This document shows positions 35,622 to 44,466 of a stretch of 44,562 nt of DNA, one piece after another. Each line of letters starts with the position of its first letter. Within the stretch, counting starts at the first letter, position 1. The notes under the pieces were generated by a model. It did no database searches. It saw only the letters and a program-made list of their open reading frames with translations, and was not told the origin of the DNA. A program made the translations under genes and the position numbers. Source of the stretch: Verrucomicrobiota bacterium (lineage in GTDB: Bacteria; Verrucomicrobiota; Verrucomicrobiia; Methylacidiphilales; JBCCWR01); assembly GCA_039192515.1 (NCBI GenBank), contig JBCCXA010000028.1, positions 1-44,562 on the forward strand, in the 5' to 3' direction.

Positions 35622-35695
35622 GGAGCTGTAGCTCAATTGGTTAGAGCACTGCCCTGTCACGGCAGGGGTTGCGGGTTCGAGTCCCGTCAGCTCCG
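35622..35695 (+). tRNA. tRNA-Asp (anticodon GUC)
   Basis: A 74-base cloverleaf: acceptor stem GGAGCTG/CAGCTCC with discriminator G, D-arm GCTC-AATTGGTTA-GAGC, anticodon arm CTGCC-CTGTCAC-GGCAG giving anticodon GUC at the middle, variable loop GGTT, and T-arm GCGGG-TTCGAGT-CCCGT. The 3' CCA is not encoded. A perfect TTGACA lies 79-74 bases upstream (35543-35548) with a weak -10, so the promoter may be there. No other tRNA follows in tandem. Confidence 0.97.
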
Positions 35696-35764
35696 GACCT
35701 CTAGGTAGAGATAGCCCTTAAGCCCTTACTTAGAAAGATCCTCATCTTTAATAGATTATTCTAA

Positions 35765-35974
35765 TTACATAAACGCTAGGTAAAGAAATATAATAACTGG
35801 CCCAAGAAAGGCAATAGCATACATCAAGGCCCCCCAACGTGGAGCATCAAGTCCTTTTACAGCTCTGTAAAGTTTGATCGCGACAAGAGAGGTTAAAATA
35901 CCAAAGAATACGACAGCACAATAAATCAATCGTTGCATCTGCTCTGGCGTTAAATTATCTATCTCAACGTACAT
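35765..35974 (-). CDS. small protein with two membrane helices
   Basis: A protein of 69 residues from the ATG at 35974, which has AGGAAG eleven bases upstream; a GTG 12 bases earlier lies too close to it. Two hydrophobic segments (LIYCAVVFFGILTSLVAIKLY and WGALMYAIAFLGPVIIFLYLAFM) flank a basic/loop region RAVKGLDAPR, so the chain is an inner-membrane hairpin. An N-terminal acidic stretch MYVEIDNLTPEQMQR precedes. No known family recognised. The sequence and start signal make it a convincing gene, but function is unknown. Confidence 0.7.
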   Translation of the reverse strand: MYVEIDNLTPEQMQRLIYCAVVFFGILTSLVAIKLYRAVKGLDAPRWGALMYAIAFLGPVIIFLYLAFM

Positions 35975-36182
35975 ATCAATTTCCACTTCCTAGCAGACTA
36001 TTGCCCAACTATACGACTTCTTTAATATAAGATAGGATATCCCTGGATTAAAAGAAAAAGACTTCTAGAACTTCTTTTATAACAAGAAGGTCGAGCATAC
36101 AATTTTGCATTTCTAGACTCTCGCTGTATGTAGGTTCATATGATAGGTTTGCTTTCCTAGATAAAGGAACTAGTATCATACA

Positions 36183-37091
36183 ATGGCCAGTCCACCCAAA
36201 GCCTTAGCAAAACAGCTACTAGACTCCTATGAGAGAGTAGGTGGTATTAATAACATTGATAATGCTAACCTTCCTTCCAAGAGTGCTATCAAAGATATCT
36301 GTTGCCAACTCCTTGAGCTCCTTTTCCCAGGCTATTATTGCAACGAGATTATCCGTTCGAGCTCTGCGGAAGCTATCACTACGAACAAAATAGTTCATCT
36401 TCACCAGGTCCTCTCACTAGAGATTACTAAGAGTCTGGAATTTTCACCTCCCGAAGGTGAGCTACTTGGGGATTACAATCAAAAGGCCAAAGACTTGACA
36501 TGCAACTTCCTACAAAAGCTACCCGAACTTCGCCAAATTTCCTCTACTGATGTTGAAGCAGCATTTGACGGAGATCCTGCAGCATCCTGTTACGAAGAAA
36601 TCATACTAGCATACCCTTGTATTGAAGCTATTTCTATACAACGTATGGCTCATGTCTTAGATCAGCTAGGAATTACTCTGATCCCTCGTATGATGACAGA
36701 ATGGGCACATAGCCGCACAGGTATAGATATACACCCTGGCGCTAAAATTGGCTCCTATTTCTTTATAGATCATGGAACTGGTGTCGTCATAGGAGAGACA
36801 TGTGTCATAGGGCATCATGTTAAAATTTATCATGGCGTAACTTTGGGAGCTCGTTCTACATCTGGAGGTCAGCGGCTGCGTGGCCTCAGGCGTCACCCCA
36901 CCATTGAAGATTATGTCACAATTTACCCAGGAGCCACTATCTTGGGTGGCGAAACAGTCATCGGTTCACATAGCACCGTGGGAGGTAATGTATTTATTCT
37001 TAATTCTGTACCAGCTCATAGCCTTGTGACTTACGAAAAAGGCTCTGTCGTTGTTCAAGATAAAACATCTATGAAGCCAGCGAACGCTTAA
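36183..37091 (+). CDS. cysE: serine O-acetyltransferase
   Basis: A 302-residue serine acetyltransferase. A helical N-terminal part of about 175 residues precedes the left-handed beta-helix with hexapeptide repeats: TGIDIHPGAKIGSYFFIDHGTGVVIGETCVIGHHVKIYHGVTLG. The active-site His-Asp of SATs are in the IDHGTG and KIYHGVTLG segments. The loop SGGQRLRGLRRHPTIED holds the acetyl-CoA-binding residues. It transfers acetyl from acetyl-CoA to serine, giving O-acetylserine for cysteine. The protein ends at the usual C-terminal region with short TSMKPANA; E. coli-type inhibition tail is not obvious. The N-terminal arm is longer than that of short EpsC-type SATs. Confidence 0.95.
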   Translation: MASPPKALAKQLLDSYERVGGINNIDNANLPSKSAIKDICCQLLELLFPGYYCNEIIRSSSAEAITTNKIVHLHQVLSLEITKSLEFSPPEGELLGDYNQKAKDLTCNFLQKLPELRQISSTDVEAAFDGDPAASCYEEIILAYPCIEAISIQRMAHVLDQLGITLIPRMMTEWAHSRTGIDIHPGAKIGSYFFIDHGTGVVIGETCVIGHHVKIYHGVTLGARSTSGGQRLRGLRRHPTIEDYVTIYPGATILGGETVIGSHSTVGGNVFILNSVPAHSLVTYEKGSVVVQDKTSMKPANA

Positions 37092-37447
37092 AGCTGAATA
37101 GTAAGCAGGAAATCTACAGCTGGATGACCCTTCAATATTTTTCTTCCTACTGGCATAGAAACAAATTACATACGCATGATATCACAGAATCTGGGCGAGA
37201 TGCTTAAGCCCTTGAGCTAGAAAAAAGGGGAGTCAATAAAGATTTATCAAACACTGTTTGAGCATTGCTTTTAGAAGCAAACGAAAGAGAAGCTATTAAG
37301 TGAGCGGAGCACCAATCCAGATGGATTAAAAATATGGGACTCAAAAACGTAGCCCCTCTAAATGACTCTATATTTCTTGGAGCCAAGATCTTACACGGAT
37401 CTTTAAGTCTCTATTGCATAATTCGGGTTAAAGGGTAGTTTCATTTT
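37092..37447. other. intergenic region before the polyprenyl synthase gene, holding the second repeat copy
   Basis: About 356 bases. The second half (37231-37435) is the dispersed repeat. The first half holds the 3' end and a possible weak terminator region of cysE, plus a short ORF on the minus strand that I regard as chance. No RNA gene recognised. Confidence 0.5.
37231..37435 (+). repeat. dispersed intergenic repeat, copy 2 (homologous to 17160-17375)
   Basis: The plus-strand match to the minus strand of 17160-17375. Blocks: GAGCGGAGCACCAATCCAGAT (37302-37322), GACTCAAAAA, and ACGGATCTTTAAGT (37395-37408, identical in both copies). Block spacing differs by about one base. The copy ends about 12 bases before the polyprenyl synthase start, so it would form most of that gene's leader. 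Frames are broken by stops. Confidence 0.65.
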
Positions 37448-38521
37448 ATGATTGCGCCAGCAACCCAGGATCTAGAGCAAGCACAGATCAATTTCGAACA
37501 ATTCTTCCAAGACTTTCTGGCCAAGAAAAAAAATGATTACGAGTACGGTGAGTTTTTTGAGTCAATCTATTTTCATATGTGCGAATACGTTGGTCGCAAA
37601 GGTAAGCGAGTCAGGCCTCTACTTCTACTTCATACCTACCGAACGCTTGGAGGCTCACGCCAACTCAACGACCCGTCTTTGACTGCTGTCGCCATTTCCT
37701 TGGAGCTCTTACACACCTTCATCCTTATTCATGACGATGTCATTGATCGCTCCGACCGTAGAAGAGGTCTCCCAACTTTCCATAAGCTCGTTGAGGAAAA
37801 GCTTAATCGCATTCAGGATGGCCCTCGTGTAGGAGAAAATGTTGCCATAGTGGTTGGTGATATCATTTTTGCTCTAGCTATTGAAACCCTCAATACAACT
37901 GATTTTCCTCCTCGTCTGAAGACGGATCTTATTTCTCTATTCTTACGTTACACAACAGATACTGGCGCAGGAGAAATTTATGATATTCTACTTGCCACAA
38001 AAGATATTCAAAAGGTTAAAAGAGAAGATATCATGCTTATGTATCATCTTAAAACAACTCGCTATACTTTTGAAGCTCCTTGCATGATGGGGGCACTATT
38101 GTGTGAAGCTACTCAAGAACAACTGCAAGCGCTAAACGATTTCGCTAAGCCCACGGGCCTAGCGTTCCAAATTCTCAATGATCTACAAGAATTCCGTCAT
38201 TTCGACGCAAATGACCAACTTCTTTCAAGCGATATCCTAGAGGGTAAGAAAACGTTTCTTCTTTGCGAAGCTTATGAACGCCTGAACGAAATCGACAGAT
38301 CCTTCTTGCAAATGTGTCTAGCTCAACCCACTCGAAATGATGCTACCATTGCTAAAATTAAAGATCTAATCAATCGGTCTGAAGCAGTAAATTATCTCAA
38401 AGAACTCTGTGATGAGCTCTTTCTGTCGGCTGAAACTAAACTTAACTCTAGTTTTTCCCACGAAGAAATCGTCAGCCTAACTAAAATTACCCATCGCATC
38501 AAAGATCAAATGAGCAGATAA
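37448..38521 (+). CDS. polyprenyl (isoprenyl) diphosphate synthase with divergent second Asp motif
   Basis: A 357-residue trans-isoprenyl synthase. First Asp-rich motif DDVID with downstream RRRG (residues 96-107), preceded by GKRVRP (52-57) and LLHTF; the chain-partner Lys-Thr segment LKTTRYTF (201-208). The second motif, normally DDxxD within FQIxDDxLD, reads NDLQE (244-248), so the first Asp is Asn and the last Glu. The Lys-Lys KKTF (267-270) is kept. Such enzymes chain isopentenyl diphosphate to farnesyl, geranylgeranyl or longer products. A substituted second motif still may bind magnesium but could alter chain length or rate. The product length cannot be read from sequence. Confidence 0.85.
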   Translation: MIAPATQDLEQAQINFEQFFQDFLAKKKNDYEYGEFFESIYFHMCEYVGRKGKRVRPLLLLHTYRTLGGSRQLNDPSLTAVAISLELLHTFILIHDDVIDRSDRRRGLPTFHKLVEEKLNRIQDGPRVGENVAIVVGDIIFALAIETLNTTDFPPRLKTDLISLFLRYTTDTGAGEIYDILLATKDIQKVKREDIMLMYHLKTTRYTFEAPCMMGALLCEATQEQLQALNDFAKPTGLAFQILNDLQEFRHFDANDQLLSSDILEGKKTFLLCEAYERLNEIDRSFLQMCLAQPTRNDATIAKIKDLINRSEAVNYLKELCDELFLSAETKLNSSFSHEEIVSLTKITHRIKDQMSR

Positions 38522-38817
38522 AGTTATCCTTCATCAAGCAACACATCCTTACCATATTTCTATATACGGAATACGGTTATCATAGTGAGTATTGTACATT
38601 TATGAACTCTGTCCTGCTATTACCAGCGCAGCAAGCAACGGGGAACACTGGTTGAAGATCTGCGTGATATTTCTATTTGTCTTAATGCTTCATACAGAGC
38701 CTTAGGATACCTCCTTGTCATTTGCCTAGATATTAGGAGATCTAATGCTCACCCTGTTGCTTGATTTACGCATTTTACTCTCAAATATGAAGTCTCTTAA
38801 TCGATATTTAAAATGTC
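38522..38817. other. intergenic region, 296 bases, no gene recognised
   Basis: An open stretch on the plus strand (about 38615-38765, reading CYYQRSKQRGTLVEDLRD...) has no suitable start and ends 54 bases before the next gene. It could be the remnant of a gene or chance. The promoter of the LamG protein gene should be here. Confidence 0.35.
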
Positions 38818-40746
38818 ATGCTTGCTATGATAGCTCACTGCTGTACCTCTACTCATTTTCGATGCAGGCGTGTATATATTTTCATATTGTTCAGTCTCCT
38901 AACAATTAATCATTTTGTATCTGGTGTAGAGATGAACTCCGTCTCAAACGCAAGAGATAATCGCCCCAATAACTCGAGCAATGTTCCATCACCAGTTATC
39001 CACTGGTCCTTTGACGGACATACTATGGACTCATTTGGCAAACTAAACCTCAGTCCTGTTGATGATCAGTATTTTTCGGATAGTGGAATAAATAATTCTA
39101 GAGCGATGCTTTTTCGAAAGGATGATAAACTAAGAACTCACATCAACAGTGAAAGATTGATAAGGGATGTATTTCCTTCCAGACCCCATAGATTTACGAT
39201 TTCATTATGGTTTAAATCATTCCAAGGAGATGAAGGCAAGCAAACGCTTATTCAAATTAATAAACCCAATAGAGGTTCACATCTTTTCACTGCTCTAAAC
39301 ACACTGAATCTTAGAGTAAATAATCACAGAAAAGATCTCACTAAAAGCGAAGTCACCCTTCAGTCTCCATTTAATCAAAGCATACTCAATCATATTGTTT
39401 ACCGCTTTGACCAAGGATTCATTTCTCTGTTCTTGAATGGTGAAAAGACTGCGGAGACTTCACTATTTTTAAACGCCAAAAAAGCTAGAGAGCCTGGTAT
39501 AATCGAATTAGCTCATAAATTAAACAGTATCCATTTGGGTAGCAGCATGGTGCCAAATCCAAAGAATGGGAAAAATATGGTAATCAATGAATTTGAAGGC
39601 CTGATGGATGAAGTGAAAATCTACGACCAAGCTTTAGATGATGAAGCTATTGAAAACCTTTATCAAGGATTACCTCCATCTCATAGTTTAGCTAAGGCAA
39701 GAGAATCAACTTCCTCACAACAAGTAATTATTGGTCCTCTAGCAAATATACCCCCTAGTATTGAACCCATCCTATATTTTGATTTCGAAGACAATAGAGA
39801 CAGTATGAGTAACCGGTCATTACCTCAAATATCTCCTGACCGATTTCTTGAAGAGGGTATCAGGAAATCAACTCTATACTTTGATGGAAGCCTAGAAAGC
39901 AGTGTTTGTTTTTCGTCAGATCGCCAAACTTCTGATAGTGATTTACTTAGATACAGCTACCGCTACCGAACCCTTTCACTATGGTTTAAGGCAGAAGAAA
40001 AAAGTGATGATATGCAATCTATCATCCTAAATGGTAGACCGCAAAATGGCTTCATCGTTTATCTCCTTGGCAATCAATTAAATGCCAGAACCACGACTAC
40101 CACTACCGCGGAGGGTGAGAAAACCTCCGTTAACCTAAAATCTCCTGTCTCCTTTAACGAATGGACTCACTTAGTCCACCGGTTTTCGAGTGGTGAAGTC
40201 TCGCTATTCATTAATGGTAAGAAAGTTGATACAGAGCAACTAGAGGGTATTACCACCATTAGTGCAAATCATCATATGTCTTTCTTAGGTGGAGTGAGAA
40301 TTGAAGAAGAAATCAAATTTCCTTACAAAGGATTTATTGACAATGTCAAAGCTTATGACATTCCACTAACAGAGGAAAATATTTTCAGAATCTATATAGG
40401 GAAAAATACTATCCACCAGCCACTGCCAGAGATTTCTTACACACCTACTGCTCCTCCTACACTGTCAGATCAGATGCTTAGAGAGATCGATCTTTCATGG
40501 GATAAGGCAGAAGATCTAATATCTGAAGCAGCATTCCAACCTAAACCCAATAATGTCCCAGGACTTGAGGTATTTGACGACCCTGCTGATATTGCTCTAC
40601 TTGAGTCTACGAAAGAAGCTGTGAGAGAGAAACGTATCCTGATGGGAGCTATTATATGCTCACTCGGCATACTAGTATTAATCGTGGGTGGAATCTTTAT
40701 CAAAATGAAACTGACAGTCAAAGAACGGAAACAACCGCAGGTGTAA
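38818..40746 (+). CDS. LamG-domain membrane protein (two concanavalin-like domains, C-terminal anchor)
   Basis: A 642-residue protein. A signal peptide (VYIFILFSLLTINHFVSGV) is followed by two concanavalin-A/LamG-like domains: first about 60-280 (VIHWSFDGHTMDSFG, FTISLWFKSF, HIVYRFDQGFISLFLNGEKT, GLMDEVKIYDQALDDEAIENLYQG) and second about 315-535 (ILYFDFEDN, RTLSLWFKAEE, THLVHRFSSGEVSLFINGKK, GFIDNVKAYDIPLTEENI). Near the end a single helix (ILMGAIICSLGILVLIVGGIFI) with a basic tail anchors it, so the LamG domains are exposed outside the inner membrane. LamG domains bind sugars or proteins. The second LamG domain has its own closing pattern, so they arose by duplication. No enzyme domain present. 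The partner is unknown. Confidence 0.8.
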   Translation: MLAMIAHCCTSTHFRCRRVYIFILFSLLTINHFVSGVEMNSVSNARDNRPNNSSNVPSPVIHWSFDGHTMDSFGKLNLSPVDDQYFSDSGINNSRAMLFRKDDKLRTHINSERLIRDVFPSRPHRFTISLWFKSFQGDEGKQTLIQINKPNRGSHLFTALNTLNLRVNNHRKDLTKSEVTLQSPFNQSILNHIVYRFDQGFISLFLNGEKTAETSLFLNAKKAREPGIIELAHKLNSIHLGSSMVPNPKNGKNMVINEFEGLMDEVKIYDQALDDEAIENLYQGLPPSHSLAKARESTSSQQVIIGPLANIPPSIEPILYFDFEDNRDSMSNRSLPQISPDRFLEEGIRKSTLYFDGSLESSVCFSSDRQTSDSDLLRYSYRYRTLSLWFKAEEKSDDMQSIILNGRPQNGFIVYLLGNQLNARTTTTTTAEGEKTSVNLKSPVSFNEWTHLVHRFSSGEVSLFINGKKVDTEQLEGITTISANHHMSFLGGVRIEEEIKFPYKGFIDNVKAYDIPLTEENIFRIYIGKNTIHQPLPEISYTPTAPPTLSDQMLREIDLSWDKAEDLISEAAFQPKPNNVPGLEVFDDPADIALLESTKEAVREKRILMGAIICSLGILVLIVGGIFIKMKLTVKERKQPQV

Positions 40747-40787
40747 ACCTGCTTGTGATCTAATCCAAACAGTCAGTAGTCTCTTTA

Positions 40788-40816
40788 TTGACATAAAAGA
40801 AAGACTAAGGTTTATT
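40788..40816 (+). promoter_or_regulatory. possible sigma-70 promoter of the A-type carrier gene
   Basis: TTGACA (40788-40793) with a 17-base spacer and TTTATT (40811-40816), four of six matches at -10. The predicted start would lie at about the ATG at 40824, giving an almost leaderless transcript. Sequence match only. Confidence 0.35.
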
Positions 40817-40823
40817 TTCACAT

Positions 40824-41144
40824 ATGATAACTATAACGCAAGACGCCGTAGAACACATCAAGGGACTCATTCCTGAAGAGGATAGAGTGGAAAAAGGGCT
40901 TCGCCTTTACATTGAAAAAGGAGGCTGCTCTGGACTCTCTTATGAGATGAAAATTGATATCCAGCAAGCAGGTGACTCCATGATAGAATCCGGAGGAATC
41001 AAGGTCTTTCTTGATGAAGAAAGCTCAAAATACTTAAAAGGCTCCACCATTTCCTACAACACTGGACTGACCAACACTGGCTTTCGTATTAATAACCCCA
41101 ACGCCAAACAAACGTGTGGTTGTGGAACCTCCTTTGAAGCATAG
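40824..41144 (+). CDS. A-type iron-sulfur carrier (HesB/IscA family)
   Basis: A 106-residue protein: ITITQDAVEHIKGL at the start, the first cluster Cys in EKGGCSGLSYEM, and the CGCG pair in KQTCGCGTSF at the end, the three Cys that bind the Fe-S cluster. A-type carriers take Fe-S clusters from the scaffold to apo-enzymes. Whether it is IscA, ErpA or SufA type is not decided by sequence, and no iscS, iscU or suf genes are near. The following gene begins inside its last 29 bases. Confidence 0.92.
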   Translation: MITITQDAVEHIKGLIPEEDRVEKGLRLYIEKGGCSGLSYEMKIDIQQAGDSMIESGGIKVFLDEESSKYLKGSTISYNTGLTNTGFRINNPNAKQTCGCGTSFEA

Positions 41145-41847
41145 ACTTACTTCCTCCCTTGAGCTTATTTATCAGTTAATCGTTCAGCCAGGTATTGACG
41201 CCGTTAGAAAATACTACCGCCCTTTCGCCTGCATACAGCTATGTAGTATTTTCCTTGTAATCGCTTACTACTCATCTTCAGAACTCCAAGAAATCTGCGA
41301 CATCATAGCTCAATTTAAAGAGACCAGTGGTTACTTCTTCGGTTTCCTGTCATTCGCTATAGCGGGTAGCATTATACCTGAGCTAGCTAAGTTGATGACA
41401 CGAATGATATCCTCAATTACTCGTAAACAAATGAATCAGATACTTTTTCTTTTTTGCTTCTTTGGATGCTGCGGGCTCTTGGTTGATCTCTTTTACAGAC
41501 TACAAACCTTCCTTTTTGGACATGATACAAAGCCACAGATAGTGATCTATAAAATCGCTCTGGATCAATTTGTCTTTACTCCCCTCATTATGCACCCTTT
41601 TTCTATGCTAGCCACCACGCTATGGGAAAAAAAATTCAACTTTCGCTCTACTCTTGTGTCTATAACCTGGTATAACTTTTTAAAGAGAATGGGGCCTGTG
41701 TTCCTAATTGGTTGGCTCTACTGGATACCTATGACCTTTTGTATCTACAGCCTTCCTAGCCCACTTCAACTGCCCTTTTGCGTACTTGCAGTTGCAGCCT
41801 GGAGCCTTCTCTTTGTATTTATTACCTCTCAGAAGCTAAAAGATTAA
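41116..41847 (+). CDS. Mpv17/PMP22-like integral membrane protein
   Basis: A 243-residue protein with four to five hydrophobic helices. The C-terminal half matches the Mpv17/PMP22 pattern: KIALDQFVFTPLI (Lys, Asp-Gln, Pro), then LKRMGPVFLIGWLYWIPMTFCIYSLPSPLQLPFCVLAVAAWSLLF, with W..W.P, ..LP and the final W. In that family (Mpv17, Sym1, PXMP2) the protein forms channels or affects organelle membranes; it is best known in eukaryotes. The start is uncertain: the listed GTG lies 29 bases inside the upstream Fe-S carrier gene, and no ATG is near, so another GTG or TTG is possible. The N-terminal 100 residues are less similar. Function in bacteria is unknown. Confidence 0.65.
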   Translation: MVVEPPLKHRLTSSLELIYQLIVQPGIDAVRKYYRPFACIQLCSIFLVIAYYSSSELQEICDIIAQFKETSGYFFGFLSFAIAGSIIPELAKLMTRMISSITRKQMNQILFLFCFFGCCGLLVDLFYRLQTFLFGHDTKPQIVIYKIALDQFVFTPLIMHPFSMLATTLWEKKFNFRSTLVSITWYNFLKRMGPVFLIGWLYWIPMTFCIYSLPSPLQLPFCVLAVAAWSLLFVFITSQKLKD

Positions 41848-41883
41848 GCCTTCCATTTTGAAGTAATCATGTAATCTCATCCT

Positions 41884-42915
41884 ATGAGGAATTATTGTGA
41901 CTTTTTTAGTTACCTAAAACTCATAGATCCTGAGGAGCATCAAAAAATATCCGAGGGCTTTGAAGATCTTGGGTTCTTCAGTTATTGCAATGTAATAGAA
42001 CAAGGAACAGATCATAATGATGCCGTTTTTCTAATTGAAAGTGGTGTGGTGGAAGTCATATACGAATCCCAGAAACAAAATAAGTCTAGAGTTGTTGCTT
42101 ATCTCTCACGTGGAGATTTTTTTGGTGAGCTCAGTATCCTGACCAAGCAACCCAGAGTTGCTACAATACATGCTATGGAGAAGGTGCGCCTCTATAAGAT
42201 AGATGGTGAAAAGTTTAAATCCTTACTTAAGACAATACCTGCCTTAGGCTATTACATGACGATTCATCTCGCCCACCGTGTTCGCGATATGGCGAACCAA
42301 ATCAGCTACTTTAGCCATTGTATTAACCTGGGTGGCACCATTGATGATTTTGATATGCTCACTACCATTCAGACAATCTCTAGCAGCGGGAAGAGAGGTG
42401 AATTGCTGATCCGTAATCAAAGTAGTGAAATCGTTGGCAGCTTCTTTTTCCAAGATAGCCAATTAATTTACGCTAAATTTCGCCATCTCAGAGGTCTAGA
42501 GGCTTGTTGGCAAATTATTCTAGAAGCAAATCTTTCAGGCCACTTCGCTTTTGAAATAAAAGAAAAAATCAACCAAACATATGCGCAAGATACCAAGATA
42601 GGTATGGATACCATGGACATGTTAATGCAAGCTGCGACTCACCGAGATCACTATGAACGCCTCCCGGATCATTGTAGAAATATGGACTTAACTATTGAGC
42701 AACTATCTGAAAAATTTAGCTATCCCGAATGTCCAGATCCGATCCTTGCAGAAAAAATCTGGGGCCTTACCGGGCAAAGCCCACAGACTTTACAAAGCCT
42801 TTGGCTGCGCTTAGAGGTATCTCAGTACACTTTCTGCCAATTGGTTGATGCACTCATCAAAGCAAGTCAAGTCTCCTATCACAAACAGAAAAAAGAAGGC
42901 TTTTCTTTCCATTAG
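41884..42915 (+). CDS. cyclic-nucleotide-binding protein with DUF4388 domain
   Basis: A 343-residue protein. Residues about 20-135 form a cNMP-binding barrel with the phosphate-binding cassette GDFFGELSILTKQPRVATIHA; the Arg contacting the cyclic phosphate (QPRVAT) is present, so it should bind cAMP or cGMP. Residues about 150-240 match DUF4388 (PatA-like): MLTTIQTISSSGKRGELLIRN, IVGSFFFQDSQLIYAKF, GLEACWQIILEA. No DNA-binding motif follows the barrel. Such proteins occur in signalling clusters of delta-type and Verrucomicrobial bacteria; DUF4388 is thought to mediate protein contacts. The C-terminal 100 residues are helical and unassigned. Confidence 0.8.
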   Translation: MRNYCDFFSYLKLIDPEEHQKISEGFEDLGFFSYCNVIEQGTDHNDAVFLIESGVVEVIYESQKQNKSRVVAYLSRGDFFGELSILTKQPRVATIHAMEKVRLYKIDGEKFKSLLKTIPALGYYMTIHLAHRVRDMANQISYFSHCINLGGTIDDFDMLTTIQTISSSGKRGELLIRNQSSEIVGSFFFQDSQLIYAKFRHLRGLEACWQIILEANLSGHFAFEIKEKINQTYAQDTKIGMDTMDMLMQAATHRDHYERLPDHCRNMDLTIEQLSEKFSYPECPDPILAEKIWGLTGQSPQTLQSLWLRLEVSQYTFCQLVDALIKASQVSYHKQKKEGFSFH

Positions 42916-42963
42916 TCTTTTAGTAGCTATTTGCTTTACGAGTAAAAAGTGGGAAATTTGAAT

Positions 42964-44379
42964 ATGGAAGAATGTAGCCAACATTCACCTTCGGTTGTCA
43001 TAGCTGGTGCAGGCGGATTCGTTGGAAAAGCCTTAATTGATCACTTAAAAAAACACCATCAAGTTATTGCACTAAGTCGAAGACCACAAAAGCCATTACC
43101 TAATGTTTTATGGAGGTCGTGCGATCTCTTCTCCTTATTACAGACTGAAAAAACACTCGACGGTGCTGATGTTGGCATTTACCTCGTGCATTCCATGCTG
43201 CCTTCCCCACTGACACAAGCCAGCTTTCAAGACATGGACCTAATCCTTGCCGATAACTTTGGCCGAGCAGCCTATAAAAAGGGTCTCAAGCATATCATTT
43301 ATCTCGGAGGCCTTGTTCCAGACTCTGGTGAAAGACTTTCTGAACATCTGGAAAGTAGATTAGAGGTAGAACATGCCTTAGGACACTACGGGGTGCCAGT
43401 AACATCTCTACGCGCAGCCATGATTATTGGGGCTGGAGGCTCCTCCTTTCAAATCATGCAGCGCCTTGTGACACATCTACCTATCATGCTATGCCCTAAA
43501 TGGACCCAATCGAAAACACAGCCAATTAGTCTCGATGATGTTATCAAACTCATTAAGTACTGTATTGACCAGCCACCCGATCATAACCAAAGCTTCGACA
43601 TTGGAGGCAAGGAAGTCATGACCTATACTGATATGATGCAACAGACCGCTGATTTGCTCAAAAAGAAGCGCCTTATTATTCCTATTCCACTACTGACTAC
43701 AAAGCTTTCAATCCTTTGGGTTCGTCTATTCTCTGGAGCTCATAAAGAGTTAATTACTCCACTCGTTGAGAGTCTAAGGCATGATATGATTGTAACAGAT
43801 GGGTTATTACACCAAAAAACTCAATTCCAAAGAACACCATTCAAAAAAGCTGTGGAGGATACTCTGAGAGCAGAAAGAGAAAAAAATGAAGAATCCGTAA
43901 AACAAGAGCTTTTATCTCTAAACTGGTCTTTAGCACAAAAAAAATCTGTTTGCTCCATCCAGAGAATGCCTCTCCCCATAGGGCACGATGCTTTCTGGGT
44001 AGCAGAAGAATATGCAAGGTGGTTGCCTATATTTTTCAAAGTTTTCATCCGAGTCAAAGTGGACGCAGAAAAAAACTTAGCATTCTATATCTCTGGTCTT
44101 CCATGGGCTCTCCTAGAATTAAATTTCTCAGCAGAAAGATCTACTACTGATCGAGCCCTTTACTACATCAGTGGAGGTTTTCTCTCCCACAAAAGCAAAG
44201 AGGATGACAATTATCCGCCAGGTCGATTAGAGTTTAGAACTACCCCGGACGGGAAAAGTGCCATGGCCGCGATTTTTAATTTTCGTCCTTCACTACCATG
44301 GTTTTTTTATCGACTAACCCAAGCCCCCGCACATCTATTCGTCATGAAGTGCTTTTCAAATCACCTCAGTAAAAAGTAG
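42964..44379 (+). CDS. NAD(P)-binding SDR (YbjT/SDR_a5-like) fused to DUF2867
   Basis: About 471 residues. The N-terminal part has the Rossmann motif VVIAGAGGFVGKALIDHL, followed by VIALSRRPQ, the region GADVGIYLVHSM and HIIYLGGLVP, typical of the atypical SDR-a5 (YbjT-like) proteins, ending near 300. The C-terminal part begins near SVCSIQRMPLPIGHD and shows WLPIFFKVFIRVKVD, GRLEFRTTPDGKSAMAAIFNFRPSLPWFFYRLTQAPAH, the pattern of DUF2867. Such fusions are widespread but their substrate is not known; YbjT is a putative NAD(P)-binding oxidoreductase. The ATG at 42964 is chosen; a GTG 15 bases earlier is possible. Confidence 0.8.
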   Translation: MEECSQHSPSVVIAGAGGFVGKALIDHLKKHHQVIALSRRPQKPLPNVLWRSCDLFSLLQTEKTLDGADVGIYLVHSMLPSPLTQASFQDMDLILADNFGRAAYKKGLKHIIYLGGLVPDSGERLSEHLESRLEVEHALGHYGVPVTSLRAAMIIGAGGSSFQIMQRLVTHLPIMLCPKWTQSKTQPISLDDVIKLIKYCIDQPPDHNQSFDIGGKEVMTYTDMMQQTADLLKKKRLIIPIPLLTTKLSILWVRLFSGAHKELITPLVESLRHDMIVTDGLLHQKTQFQRTPFKKAVEDTLRAEREKNEESVKQELLSLNWSLAQKKSVCSIQRMPLPIGHDAFWVAEEYARWLPIFFKVFIRVKVDAEKNLAFYISGLPWALLELNFSAERSTTDRALYYISGGFLSHKSKEDDNYPPGRLEFRTTPDGKSAMAAIFNFRPSLPWFFYRLTQAPAHLFVMKCFSNHLSKK

Positions 44380-44440
44380 CACACCTATAAAAAGCACTAA
44401 AATTTTAAGATTTTTAGACTTTTGAAATAGATTGTAACAA

Positions 44441-44466
44441 CAAAACCCAAGGTTTTGAGTTCTTTT
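44441..44466 (+). terminator. possible rho-independent terminator after the SDR gene
   Basis: CAAAACC/GGTTTTG (44441-44447 with 44451-44457) forms a 7-bp stem with a three-base loop, followed by AGTTCTTTT. The stem is short and AT-rich, so strength is doubtful. Confidence 0.4.
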
